Positions 8,730-16,902 of a stretch of 64,000 bases of DNA are shown piece after piece. How positions within the stretch are numbered: the stretch's first letter is position 1; every line of letters begins with the position of its first letter. The position numbers were made by a program, and so were the translations under genes. Under the pieces are notes generated by a model. The model saw nothing but the letters and a program-made list of their open reading frames with translations, was not told where the DNA came from and made no database searches. The stretch covers positions 62,001 through 126,000 of the forward strand of contig JAETQR010000005.1 of the NCBI GenBank assembly GCA_021770615.1, written 5' to 3'. Source of the stretch: Lachnospiraceae bacterium. GTDB lineage: Bacteria; Bacillota_A; Clostridia; Lachnospirales; Lachnospiraceae.

Positions 8730-10223
8730 TCAATCCTTCTCAAAATGTCCCTCATAGTCTTTATCCTTTGAAGGATACCAGTACCACACATCTGTATATG
8801 TATTTTCAGCATATTCACAAAATACTTCCCCAAACAACCACAACCAGCCAGAATCATCATCCCAGCCAAGCTTATAAAACGCAGCATCCTCTCTAGTGAT
8901 CCACCTGAATTCCCCGGTATCCAAATCATAACATCCTAACCGTCCTTTATCCCTTCCATAATCATACAGACTCAGATAAGCGGTTCCATCCACCATCGCG
9001 ATACACTGGGCGTCATTGGCTGCCATATGCTCCACGTAAACCGTATCCGCATTCTCATTGAACCATTTCCCGGTCCACTCCTTTACATGGGACTTCATAC
9101 ATTCGGTCAGTTTCTTCTCATACCGCAGCCCGGAACCATCTTTCCCCTGGCTAAACACCATATATCCCATATGATAGAGTCCTTCTTCCAGCCAGCCTGT
9201 CTGTATCTGGAGATAGAGCCTGCCCTCCTGCCAGAACATCCCATTCGGCATACAGACATCCAGTTTTTCTGCTCCTGTGGCTTTTTGCACTGCATGGCTT
9301 ACCTGCTTCCATGCCACAAACTGACGCTCTTTCTCCCCATCAAAGCCCATGATCTCAAACGGTGCCTCACCCCTGTCTCCTATTTCCGTAACATACCGGG
9401 GATAAAAAATCTCCCGGCCATTGCTTACGAACAAGTCGTGGTTTTCTTCTGTAACAACCATGCGGTCACATATTTTTTCCCACTGCCCCGAATCTTTCTC
9501 CTGCACATAACAGCATCCCGGGTCTGTTGTATCTGAACAAAAATAATGGTCGTTCAAAGGGACGATCCTAGCTGCATAATTCCCGATCTCTTCATTCCCG
9601 GAAACTTTTTTCTTCCGTTTCAGATCATACTTTATGAATTCTCCTGTTTCCTGATCACTATAAAAATAATAATCCGCATCGGCATATATTGGAATCAAAT
9701 CACGATACTCTGTTCTGACGAGTTTTTCTGCCTTCTGGAACCGGACCACATCCTGTCCCTCCTCATCTTTTTCAATCGGTGCACGGTATGTAACCTCACC
9801 ATCATCATAATTTACATCATAATACAGCCAGTCCGTGTCCACACAGATAATCTCTACCTCATCCTCACTTTCCCATTTCCTGATGCATTTCCGATGTGTG
9901 CCGTCTGTCCATGCCTGCATGATCTGATCCATATATTCGTTTACATAATACAGGTTTGTATCCGTGCAGAAGCGGTGGCTGCCCATATCCGGTTTTCTCT
10001 CATTCCGGGTCTCTTTTCCTTCCTTTTCCTCCACAGCAGCGCCGCTCACCGTTTTCTCCTGAATGGCGTTCCCGCTCACTGTGCCGCCGCTGACTGCCTC
10101 CCCGCTCACCGCAGAGCCGGATACAGCGTCTCCTTCTGTTATCCCCGCATACTCCCCGCCACAGCCGGATAGAAGGCCTGCTATAACTGTCACCGATAAT
10201 ATGTATCCTATGATCTTTCTCAT
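8730..10223 (-). CDS. AVSG-repeat lipoprotein, first gene of the array
   Basis: This 497-residue lipoprotein is the promoter-proximal copy of the array. GGGGAGC lies 4 bases before ATG 10223. It has the longest clear repeat tract: DAVSG SAVSG EAVSG GTVSG NAIQE KTVSG AAV, directly after lipobox LLSGCGGEYAG. The body starts GSHRFCTDTNLYYVNEYMDQ and contains TDWLYYDV, DADYYFYSD and a C-terminal AMVDGTAYLSLYDYGRD block shared by the family. Three GTTACA-like boxes with an 11-base period lie about 65 to 92 bases upstream and may control the whole array. Function is unknown. Confidence 0.87.
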   Translation of the reverse strand: MRKIIGYILSVTVIAGLLSGCGGEYAGITEGDAVSGSAVSGEAVSGGTVSGNAIQEKTVSGAAVEEKEGKETRNERKPDMGSHRFCTDTNLYYVNEYMDQIMQAWTDGTHRKCIRKWESEDEVEIICVDTDWLYYDVNYDDGEVTYRAPIEKDEEGQDVVRFQKAEKLVRTEYRDLIPIYADADYYFYSDQETGEFIKYDLKRKKKVSGNEEIGNYAARIVPLNDHYFCSDTTDPGCCYVQEKDSGQWEKICDRMVVTEENHDLFVSNGREIFYPRYVTEIGDRGEAPFEIMGFDGEKERQFVAWKQVSHAVQKATGAEKLDVCMPNGMFWQEGRLYLQIQTGWLEEGLYHMGYMVFSQGKDGSGLRYEKKLTECMKSHVKEWTGKWFNENADTVYVEHMAANDAQCIAMVDGTAYLSLYDYGRDKGRLGCYDLDTGEFRWITREDAAFYKLGWDDDSGWLWLFGEVFCEYAENTYTDVWYWYPSKDKDYEGHFEKD

Positions 10224-10287
10224 AAAAGCTCCCCATTTCTATCTGATTTTCCTAATAACCAGTTTATACTATATGTTTCGGCATTTG

Positions 10288-10315
10288 GTTACAGATATGT
10301 TATGAAATCGTTACA
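10288..10315 (-). promoter_or_regulatory. three phased hexamer boxes upstream of the lipoprotein array
   Basis: On the plus strand GTTACA (10288), GTTATG (10299) and GTTACA (10310) start exactly 11 bases apart. On the minus strand they read TGTAAC-N5-CATAAC-N5-TGTAAC, the layout used by OmpR/PhoB-type response regulators. Poor -10 candidates (TATAGT at 10273-10268, TATAAA at 10268-10263) follow, and no good -35 is seen, as in activator-dependent promoters. The regulator is unknown. Confidence 0.45.
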
Positions 10316-10350
10316 AAAAGGCCCGCTATTCAAAAAATGCGGGCCTTTTT
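10315..10350 (-). terminator. terminator of the decarboxylase operon, possibly bidirectional
   Basis: GGCCCGC (10320-10326) pairs with GCGGGCC (10339-10345), flanked by A5 on the left and T5 on the right, so it can end transcription in both directions. It lies 13 bases after the oadA stop codon. Confidence 0.85.
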
Positions 10351-10362
10351 ATCAATACGGTA

Positions 10363-11778
10363 TTACACCGGATAAACCTGATTCTCTTTATCTGCCAGTG
10401 TGGCATCTACTTTTGTCTTCTGCGCTTCACGGTATTTGAAGAACTCTGTCGCAACCTGTGGGAACAGGGCATAGGAAAGTACGTCCTCATCCTGCTCTTT
10501 CCACTGTGACATTTCTTTCTCAAGATCCGCTAACTGCGGCTTGATCAGATCTGCCGGACGGCATGTAATCGGCTCGGTATCACCGATACATTTTTTCTGC
10601 ACTTCCGGGTCGAACGGTTTTACCGTCTGTCCAAACTCACCAGAGAGAAGTTTCTTCGATTCCTTTGTAACCATCTTATATCTCTCCCCGGCTACTACAT
10701 TGAGTACCGCCTGTGTGCCGACGATCTGGGAAGACGGTGTAACCAGTGGCGGCTCACCAAAATCTTTACGCACGCGTGGTACTTCCTCAAGAACTTCCTG
10801 GTATTTATCTTCCTGTCCCATTTCCTTGAGCTGGGATACAAGGTTACTGAGCATTCCCCCCGGCACCTGGTACATCAGCGTCTTGATATTTACGCCGAGC
10901 ACTTTTGTATTCATCAGGCCGCTCTGAAGCGCCTCTTCACGCATTGGCCGGAAATACTCTGCGATCTCTGCCAGAAGATTCTGGTCAAGACCTGTATCAT
11001 AAGGCGTCCCACGGAATGTCTCAACCATGACTTCTGTCGCCGGCTGGCTCGTCCCGAGTGCAAATGGTGACATTGCCGTATCAATGATGTCGCATCCCGC
11101 CTCTACTGCTTTCATATATGTCATGGCTGCCACTCCGGATGTATAGTGGGTATGAAGATCGATCGGAATATCTACCGAATCCTTCAGTGCCGTAACAAGC
11201 TCTGTCGCCTCATACGGAGTGAGAAGTCCCGCCATATCCTTGATACAAAGGGATTTTGCTCCCAGATCCTCGATCTTTTTCGCCATGTCTTTCCAGTAAT
11301 CCATCGTATAGGCGTCACCGAGCGTATAAGAAAGTGCAATCTGTGCATGTCCGTTCTCTTTATTGGCTGCCTTTACTGCTGTCTCAAGATTGCGGATGTC
11401 ATTCAGACAGTCAAAAATACGGATGATGTCGATTCCGTTGGCAATGGATTTCTGTACAAAATATTCAACAACATCATCAGCATAATGATTGTAGCCGAGA
11501 ATGTTCTGCCCACGGAACAGCATCTGAAGTTTTGTATTTTTAAACCCGTCTCTTAACTTGCGGAGTCTCTCCCATGGATCTTCTTTCAGAAAACGGAGGG
11601 AAGCATCAAAAGTCGCTCCTCCCCAGCACTCCACTGCATGATAACCTACTTTGTCCATTTTATCGATGATCGGAAGCATCTGCTCGGTCGTCATACGCGT
11701 AGCGATCAACGACTGATGGGCATCACGAAGAATCGTTTCTGTTATCTTAATTGGCTTTTTTGCCGTACTATCTGCCAT
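10363..11778 (-). CDS. oadA: oxaloacetate decarboxylase alpha-type carboxyltransferase
   Basis: This 471-residue protein is the biotin-dependent carboxyltransferase of the oxaloacetate decarboxylase / transcarboxylase 5S / pyruvate carboxylase B family. It moves CO2 between oxaloacetate and biotin. Family signatures are ETILRDAHQSLIATRM near the start (metal Asp), GGATFDASLRFLKEDPWERL, CIKDMAGLL (Lys) and DLHTHYTSG (metal His pair). It stops after the conserved domain, so the biotin domain is on a separate protein, encoded at 12975. ATG 11778 has AGGGG 5 bases upstream; an ATG at 11790 overlaps that site. It is the last gene of a five-gene operon and is followed by a strong terminator. Confidence 0.93.
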   Translation of the reverse strand: MADSTAKKPIKITETILRDAHQSLIATRMTTEQMLPIIDKMDKVGYHAVECWGGATFDASLRFLKEDPWERLRKLRDGFKNTKLQMLFRGQNILGYNHYADDVVEYFVQKSIANGIDIIRIFDCLNDIRNLETAVKAANKENGHAQIALSYTLGDAYTMDYWKDMAKKIEDLGAKSLCIKDMAGLLTPYEATELVTALKDSVDIPIDLHTHYTSGVAAMTYMKAVEAGCDIIDTAMSPFALGTSQPATEVMVETFRGTPYDTGLDQNLLAEIAEYFRPMREEALQSGLMNTKVLGVNIKTLMYQVPGGMLSNLVSQLKEMGQEDKYQEVLEEVPRVRKDFGEPPLVTPSSQIVGTQAVLNVVAGERYKMVTKESKKLLSGEFGQTVKPFDPEVQKKCIGDTEPITCRPADLIKPQLADLEKEMSQWKEQDEDVLSYALFPQVATEFFKYREAQKTKVDATLADKENQVYPV

Positions 11779-11829
11779 TTTTCCCCTCATTTCTGCGCTG
11801 TTTTCCGCGCGTTTTTTTCTATATTTACA

Positions 11830-12948
11830 TTACACTCCAAAAAGCGCCATGAACACACCGGCCGCGACCGCCGTTCCGATCACCCCGGCCACATTAGGTC
11901 CCATCGCATGCATTAACAAAAAGTTCGTCGGATCTGCCTCTGCACCAACCTTCTGGGATACACGGGCCGCCATCGGGACAGCCGATACTCCGGCAGAACC
12001 GATCAGTGGATTGATCTTTCCCTTCGACAGCTTACACATGAGTTTTCCAAACAAAACCCCTGCCGCTGTGCCGACAGCGAAAGCAGCCAGGCCGAGTACA
12101 ACAATCTTTAATGTCCGCACATCGATAAAATTCGCACCGCTCGTCTGGGCTCCCACCGATGTACCGAGCAAAATGACTACTATGTACATCAGCGCATTCG
12201 ATGCTGTTTCCGCCAGCTGTTTTACCACGCCGGATTCTTTAAACAGATTTCCAAGCATGAGCATACCGACAAGAGGAGCCGTACTTGGCAGGATCAGACA
12301 GACGATCGTCGTAACGATGATCGGGAACAGGATACGCTCCAGTCTGGAAACCGGCCGGAGCTGATCCATCTTGATCGCACGCTCTTCCTTTGTTGTGAAA
12401 AGTTTCATAATTGGTGGCTGAATGATCGGTACCAGCGACATGTACGAATATGCCGCCACTGCGATCGATCCCATCAGTTCTTTCTGCCCCAGCTTACCGG
12501 CGAGGAAGATTGACGTTGGGCCATCGGCGCCGCCGATGATCGAGATCGCTGCCGCCGCACGCCCATCAAAATCCATGGCGATAGCCAGAAGATAGGCGGC
12601 GAAAATACCAAACTGCGCCGCTGCACCGAGAAGAAAACTTTTCGGGTTTGCGATCAGCGGGCCAAAATCCGTCATCGCCCCGACTCCGAGAAAGATCAGG
12701 GATGGCAGGATACTCCACTCATCCAGTTTAAAGAAATATTCCAATAATCCGCCAGGCTCCATGATCGGTGGGTAGATATTGACAAGCAGCATACCAAATG
12801 CGATCGGCACGAGCAGAAGCGGCTCATATCCCTTCCTGATCGCAAGATAAAGGAATACAAATGCGACCAGTATCATCACGTAACTGCGCCAGTCAACCGT
12901 TCCGTTTGCAAATGCAGTCTGATGGAGAAGATTTTGTAAAACTTCCAT
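11830..12948 (-). CDS. oadB: Na+-translocating decarboxylase beta subunit
   Basis: This 372-residue integral membrane protein of the OadB/GcdB/MmdB family decarboxylates carboxybiotin and exports Na+. It has about ten hydrophobic segments and the invariant [16 protein letters not shown] loop, which holds the essential Asp of the family, plus a late [16 protein letters not shown] motif. GGAGG lies 8 bases before ATG 12948. It lies 26 bases downstream of the biotin carrier gene. With the carboxyltransferases encoded in the same operon it should couple decarboxylation to a Na+ gradient across the cytoplasmic membrane. Confidence 0.94.
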   Translation of the reverse strand: MEVLQNLLHQTAFANGTVDWRSYVMILVAFVFLYLAIRKGYEPLLLVPIAFGMLLVNIYPPIMEPGGLLEYFFKLDEWSILPSLIFLGVGAMTDFGPLIANPKSFLLGAAAQFGIFAAYLLAIAMDFDGRAAAAISIIGGADGPTSIFLAGKLGQKELMGSIAVAAYSYMSLVPIIQPPIMKLFTTKEERAIKMDQLRPVSRLERILFPIIVTTIVCLILPSTAPLVGMLMLGNLFKESGVVKQLAETASNALMYIVVILLGTSVGAQTSGANFIDVRTLKIVVLGLAAFAVGTAAGVLFGKLMCKLSKGKINPLIGSAGVSAVPMAARVSQKVGAEADPTNFLLMHAMGPNVAGVIGTAVAAGVFMALFGV

Positions 12949-12974
12949 CTTAATTACCTCCAGTTATTTTATGA

Positions 12975-13364
12975 TCAATCCATCGTAGCCAATACGTCAC
13001 CGGACTCAACCATATCACCGGAATTTACGTTTATACTTGCGACTTTTCCGTCCTGAGGGGCAACGACTTCATTTTCCATCTTCATCGCCTCGAGAAGAAG
13101 GAGCACATCCCCCTTCTTTACATCAGCACCCACACTTGCCTTGACGGCCAGGATCTTTCCAGGCATCGGCGCTGTCACCTTTACCGAACCTGCAGAACCA
13201 CCGGCTGCCGGCGCTGCTTTTGGCGCCTGTGGAGCAGGTGCTGCCGCAGGTGCAGGTGCCGCTGCTGGTACGGGTGCAGAAGCTGCCGGCGCTGCCGAAG
13301 CACCTTTTTCTTCTACCGATACATCATATACGGTTCCATTTACTGTGATTGTATAGTTCTTCAT
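12975..13364 (-). CDS. biotin carboxyl carrier protein of the decarboxylase
   Basis: This 129-residue biotin carrier has a short N-terminal beta segment (MKNYTITVNGTVYDVSVEE), an Ala/Pro-rich flexible linker (about residues 20-57) and a C-terminal biotinyl domain with EAMKMEN, the biotinylation Lys being in MKM. AGGAGG precedes ATG 13364. As a free carrier it can in principle serve both carboxyltransferases of the operon and deliver CO2 to the membrane beta subunit. The linker is typical of gcdC/mmdC carriers. Confidence 0.95.
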   Translation of the reverse strand: MKNYTITVNGTVYDVSVEEKGASAAPAASAPVPAAAPAPAAAPAPQAPKAAPAAGGSAGSVKVTAPMPGKILAVKASVGADVKKGDVLLLLEAMKMENEVVAPQDGKVASINVNSGDMVESGDVLATMD

Positions 13365-13448
13365 GTGTTATATCCTCCTAAAGATAATTGATAATTCGAT
13401 ATTCTGAAACGTTTTGGCAGAACAGACTGCTTCTCTCCTGCCTCACGG

Positions 13449-13826
13449 TCAATAACGTTTTTTGATGGAACGGATCACAAGGCCATCTGCCGGGACAGGA
13501 GTTCCGTCCTGTTCCATCGCTGCTGCAACTGCTGCCGTGATCACCGCAACTAACTGGGTATCATCCGTCTTATTTTCTGCCGGCATTTTTTCCTTCGGCA
13601 CTGCCGGAGCCGCTTTCGGTACTGGTTTTGGTGCCACCACCGGCTGCTCTGCTTTCTTTTTTTCCGAACGGTTCAAAAGTTCCGGAATATATTTGAGCAG
13701 ATAGATCACAAAAGATATAAGGATCAGGACGATAAACACCGTACCCATACCAAGTACCGTATTGACTAACGCTTCCGGCATCGTTGTAATAACCTTTTCA
13801 GGTTCTGCCGCTGCTAATAAACCCAT
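13449..13826 (-). CDS. OadG-family decarboxylase gamma/delta subunit
   Basis: This is a 125-residue protein. One membrane helix (about residues 22-45, NTVLGMGTVFIVLILISFVIY) is followed by a charged Ala/Pro/Lys linker and a C-terminal segment ending VIRSIKKRY. This matches the small OadG/MmdD subunit that assembles the complex at the membrane. GAGGTGA overlaps the stop of the upstream carboxyltransferase gene, 4 bases away, so the two are likely translationally coupled. Low sequence conservation is normal in this family; the call rests on topology and operon context. Confidence 0.85.
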   Translation of the reverse strand: MGLLAAAEPEKVITTMPEALVNTVLGMGTVFIVLILISFVIYLLKYIPELLNRSEKKKAEQPVVAPKPVPKAAPAVPKEKMPAENKTDDTQLVAVITAAVAAAMEQDGTPVPADGLVIRSIKKRY

Positions 13827-13830
13827 CCGA

Positions 13831-15207
13831 TCACCTCATTCCAAACATCTGCATTGCATAGATCAACTGTTTACGGATCTCAGAAGCTTCAATGACATTG
13901 TCGATGTAACCTCTCTTTGCCGCAATATTTACATTGCACTGCATCTCATCAAATTCTTTTGTCTTCTCTTCAAGAGCTGCCTTTGTATCAGTCTGTCCGC
14001 TTATCTCATCCTCATACATGATCTGCGCGGCGCTCTTTGCATCCATCACACCTACTTTTGCCCCTTCGAGCGCAAGCACAAGGTCTGCTCCGATGTGCTT
14101 CGAGTTCATAGCTATATATGCGCTTCCGAAAGCCTCTCCGGTGATCACATTTACCTTTGGAACTTCTGCACTGGCAAATGCACAGGTGAGATCTGCCACA
14201 GCCTGTCCGATCGTCTTTTCCTCTTCAACAGAAGAAGCGTATGCTTTTACATTTGTCAGGGTAATGACCGGAATCCCGAACGCATCACAGAAATAGATAA
14301 ACTTTTCTGCCTTTTTACATCCGGCTGTGGAAAGAACTGCCTCTCCTCCGTTTGCCACGGCGCCCACTGTCACTCCATTTAATGTGAGAAGGCCTGTGAC
14401 CATATCCTTAGCATGTTCTTTCTTCGTCTCAAGAAATTTATTGTCATCTGCAATCTGTGTCAGAGCTGCCACAGGATCTGATACAAGCCCTTCAAATCCT
14501 GTCAGGACACGATTCATGTCGTCCTGCGTTTCTTTTCCTGCGTAATCATCAAAATTTGCCGGAAGGATCTGCACAAGTGAGCGGATCTGCGCAAGCACTT
14601 CTGCCTCACCGTCACAGAGGAAATCAACATTTCCTGCCTCTGCCTGAAATGCCGCATCTGCTGTATCGCATTTCTCTACACGATTTCCATCTATCGCATT
14701 TGGTGAATTTACAAACAGTTTTCCATTCACCGAATCCATAAATGTAAAATCACCCAGAAGGGAAGAGATCGCCGTTCCGCCGCCGCATGAACCAAGGATC
14801 GCACTGATCTGTGGGATCACACCGCTTGCCTTCACTTTACTTATGTAGATCTCTCCAAATCCCGCTAAGGCATCTACTGCCTCCTGCACACGGACTCCGG
14901 CACAGTCAATGAGTCCGATCACCGGTGCCCCCGCTTTCATCGCCATCTCATAGAGCCTGGCAATTTTTTTCGCATGCATCTCACCGATGGAACCGTTCAT
15001 CGCCGTTACATCCTGGCTGTACACATATACCAGTTCGGAGTCGATCACCCCGTATCCGGTAATGACACCATCGGCCGGCACTGCTTTTTCCTGCATGTTG
15101 AAGTCGGTATTTCTCTTCGTCACAAGTCCTCCGATTTCAACAAAACTATTTGCGTCAACAAGGGTTTCAATTCTCTGTCTTGCTGACATTTTTGCTGAAT
15201 CACTCAT
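13831..15207 (-). CDS. acyl-CoA carboxyltransferase (12S / MmdA type)
   Basis: This 458-residue carboxyltransferase belongs to the propionyl-CoA carboxylase beta / methylmalonyl-CoA decarboxylase alpha superfamily. It has two crotonase-like halves: GLIDCAGVRVQEA, SCGGGTAISSLLGDF and, in the second half, TLTNVKAYASSVEEE and GEAFGSAYIAM. At 458 residues it is shorter than the usual 510 or so. GGAGG lies 8 bases before ATG 15207; an in-frame GTG at 15222 overlaps that site and is rejected. It is first in the operon, behind a TTGATA-N17-TACAAT promoter. The acyl-CoA substrate cannot be read from the sequence; methylmalonyl-CoA is only the best guess. Confidence 0.85.
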   Translation of the reverse strand: MSDSAKMSARQRIETLVDANSFVEIGGLVTKRNTDFNMQEKAVPADGVITGYGVIDSELVYVYSQDVTAMNGSIGEMHAKKIARLYEMAMKAGAPVIGLIDCAGVRVQEAVDALAGFGEIYISKVKASGVIPQISAILGSCGGGTAISSLLGDFTFMDSVNGKLFVNSPNAIDGNRVEKCDTADAAFQAEAGNVDFLCDGEAEVLAQIRSLVQILPANFDDYAGKETQDDMNRVLTGFEGLVSDPVAALTQIADDNKFLETKKEHAKDMVTGLLTLNGVTVGAVANGGEAVLSTAGCKKAEKFIYFCDAFGIPVITLTNVKAYASSVEEEKTIGQAVADLTCAFASAEVPKVNVITGEAFGSAYIAMNSKHIGADLVLALEGAKVGVMDAKSAAQIMYEDEISGQTDTKAALEEKTKEFDEMQCNVNIAAKRGYIDNVIEASEIRKQLIYAMQMFGMR

Positions 15208-15256
15208 ACTGCAGTCCTCCACTTTTATATATTATGCAAAATTTTTTCCAATTTTA

Positions 15257-15285
15257 ATTGTAATGCTTTTTACTGAAAATATCAA
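15257..15285 (-). promoter_or_regulatory. sigma-A promoter of the decarboxylase operon
   Basis: On the minus strand TTGATA (15285-15280), a 17-base spacer and TACAAT (15262-15257) lie about 50 bases before the first ATG. No other strong minus-strand pair is seen in this divergent gap. Confidence 0.7.
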
Positions 15286-15376
15286 TAACATTTTTCACTT
15301 TTTGTCAAAGTTTTGCACACATTATTTTTATGATTTTTCATATACATTATAAAAACCCGAACGGACGTTATTTATC

Positions 15377-16591
15377 ATGAAAAAGAATCCGTTTCTGATC
15401 CTTCCTGTCCTCCTTTCGCTTTTGTTTCTGTGCTACTGCCATATGGTAAACCGGCCAACCGCTGTCCCATCTTTAGAAACAACCACAGAACTGCCTCCTG
15501 ACCAGATCCCTCCTTCTTCTCCTTCTCCTTCCCTGACACTGAGCGCCGCGGGCGCATGCCTGATGGATGCCTCTTCCGGACGTGTATTATATGGAAAGAA
15601 TGAATCTACTCCGCTTCCCATGGCCAGCACGACAAAGATCATGACCTGTATCCTTGCCCTCGAAAACGGGGATTTAAACAGCACCGTGACATTTTCTCCA
15701 AAAGCTGCCTCCATGCCAAAGGTCCGCCTTGGAGCAGGATCCGGCAGTTCCTTTCCGCTTGGCGAACTTTTGTATTCCCTGATGTTAGAATCACACAACG
15801 ATACCGCCGTCGCCATCGCCGAATACATCGGCGGCAGCGTGGAAGGCTTCGCCGCTATGATGAATACAAAAGCCGCTGAGCTGGGAATGACACAGACGAC
15901 CTTTGTCACGCCAAACGGCCTGGATGCGGAGGGACACTGCTCCACACCCGCTGATATGTGCCGCCTCGCATCCTATGCCTGTCAGAATGAAAGTTTTCTG
16001 GATATCATAAGCACCCCCTCACGGACGCTCCGCGACACCAGCGGAAAACACAGCTATTCCCTGACAAACCGGGACGCTTTTCTCACTTCATACGAAGGTG
16101 CTATCGGCGTAAAAACCGGATTTACCGGAAAAGCAGGGTACTGTTTCGTAGGCGCTGCCAGACGGGATGACCGCACTTTTGTAAGCTGCGTCCTCGCAAG
16201 CGGCTGGCCTCCGAACAAGTCTTACAAATGGTCCGACACAAAATCTCTGATGAACTACGGATTTGAAACATTCACCCGTCAAAATGTTCCGGTCCGGGAT
16301 CTGTCCTCCTGCCAGGTCAGGGTAGAAAACGGAATCTCAAACCAGGTCGGCATCACACAGCCTGATATCCCTGCCTTTCTCCTTGGCGCCTCCGACACAA
16401 TAGATATCTCATATGAACTGCCATCTAAACTTGAAGCTCCTGTCAAAAAAGATATTCCTGCCGGGACTGTCACAATTTCTATCAATGGGACACCTGGTGG
16501 CATTTTTCAACTATATCCTCTGGAAGATATCCCGGAAAAACGTTTTGAGGATTTTATCCATGAGGCCCTGACACTGTTCTTTTCTTTTTAG
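15377..16591 (+). CDS. D-alanyl-D-alanine carboxypeptidase
   Basis: This 404-residue PBP5/6-type (peptidase S11) enzyme removes the terminal D-Ala of peptidoglycan stem peptides outside the membrane. The active-site motifs are S84-T-T-K87, S139-H-N141 and K246-T-G, in normal order and spacing. The N-terminus has one hydrophobic export segment (residues 5-20) and a Pro/Ser-rich linker to about residue 55. The C-terminal 130 residues form the usual PBP5 domain II, followed by a hydrophobic tail (EALTLFFSF). It is monocistronic, divergent from the decarboxylase operon. A second paralogue lies at 21473. Confidence 0.92.
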   Translation: MKKNPFLILPVLLSLLFLCYCHMVNRPTAVPSLETTTELPPDQIPPSSPSPSLTLSAAGACLMDASSGRVLYGKNESTPLPMASTTKIMTCILALENGDLNSTVTFSPKAASMPKVRLGAGSGSSFPLGELLYSLMLESHNDTAVAIAEYIGGSVEGFAAMMNTKAAELGMTQTTFVTPNGLDAEGHCSTPADMCRLASYACQNESFLDIISTPSRTLRDTSGKHSYSLTNRDAFLTSYEGAIGVKTGFTGKAGYCFVGAARRDDRTFVSCVLASGWPPNKSYKWSDTKSLMNYGFETFTRQNVPVRDLSSCQVRVENGISNQVGITQPDIPAFLLGASDTIDISYELPSKLEAPVKKDIPAGTVTISINGTPGGIFQLYPLEDIPEKRFEDFIHEALTLFFSF

Positions 16592-16753
16592 TCCTGCGGC
16601 GCCGGATTCGTGCAGGCCAGACTCTGACCAGCACCTGATCCCTCACCAGAAAATGTTTTTTATAAACTATCCTGTCAAAAAACTTTAGAAAAAAAAATAA
16701 AAAAACTCTTTACTTTCTTTTTTAAACGTGATATCATAATTTTGTGTTAAGAC

Positions 16754-16795
16754 AGAACAAGGGTGTTCTCATTTTTTGAGGACACCTTTTTTCTT
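16754..16795 (+). terminator. terminator with overlapping alternative hairpin, upstream of GSIII
   Basis: GGTGTTCTCA (16762-16771) pairs with TGAGGACACC (16777-16786), followed by T6. An alternative hairpin AGAAC (16754-16758) with GTTCT (16765-16769) uses the terminator's 5' arm and has the hexaloop AAGGGT. The terminator could simply end the carboxypeptidase transcript. Alternatively it could be an attenuator, because the gene behind it is nitrogen regulated in many Clostridia. Confidence 0.65.
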
Positions 16796-16800
16796 TGTTA

Positions 16801-16828
16801 TTGCACAAAAGCTTTTTTTGTGTATAAT
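16801..16828 (+). promoter_or_regulatory. promoter of the glutamine synthetase gene
   Basis: TTGCAC (16801-16806), a 16-base spacer and a consensus TATAAT (16823-16828) lie about 75 bases before the ATG and downstream of the hairpin terminator. Confidence 0.7.
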
Positions 16829-16902
16829 GGATAAGGTATTGATATGGGAAGCACGCTAAATTTAGTTTGGCATACGATACATATGCCGGAATGGAGGAAA
16901 CT

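Noticed and set aside
9546..10172. 208-codon plus-strand frame opposite the first lipoprotein gene
   Set aside because: It is antisense to a clear lipoprotein gene with signal peptide and paralogues, and has no ribosome binding site.
1..10223. Pentapeptide-repeat (A-D/N-L-x-x) beta-helix in the lipoproteins
   Set aside because: The AVSGx units lack the central Leu/Phe of that fold and are too few and too polar, so a flexible spacer or tag fits better.
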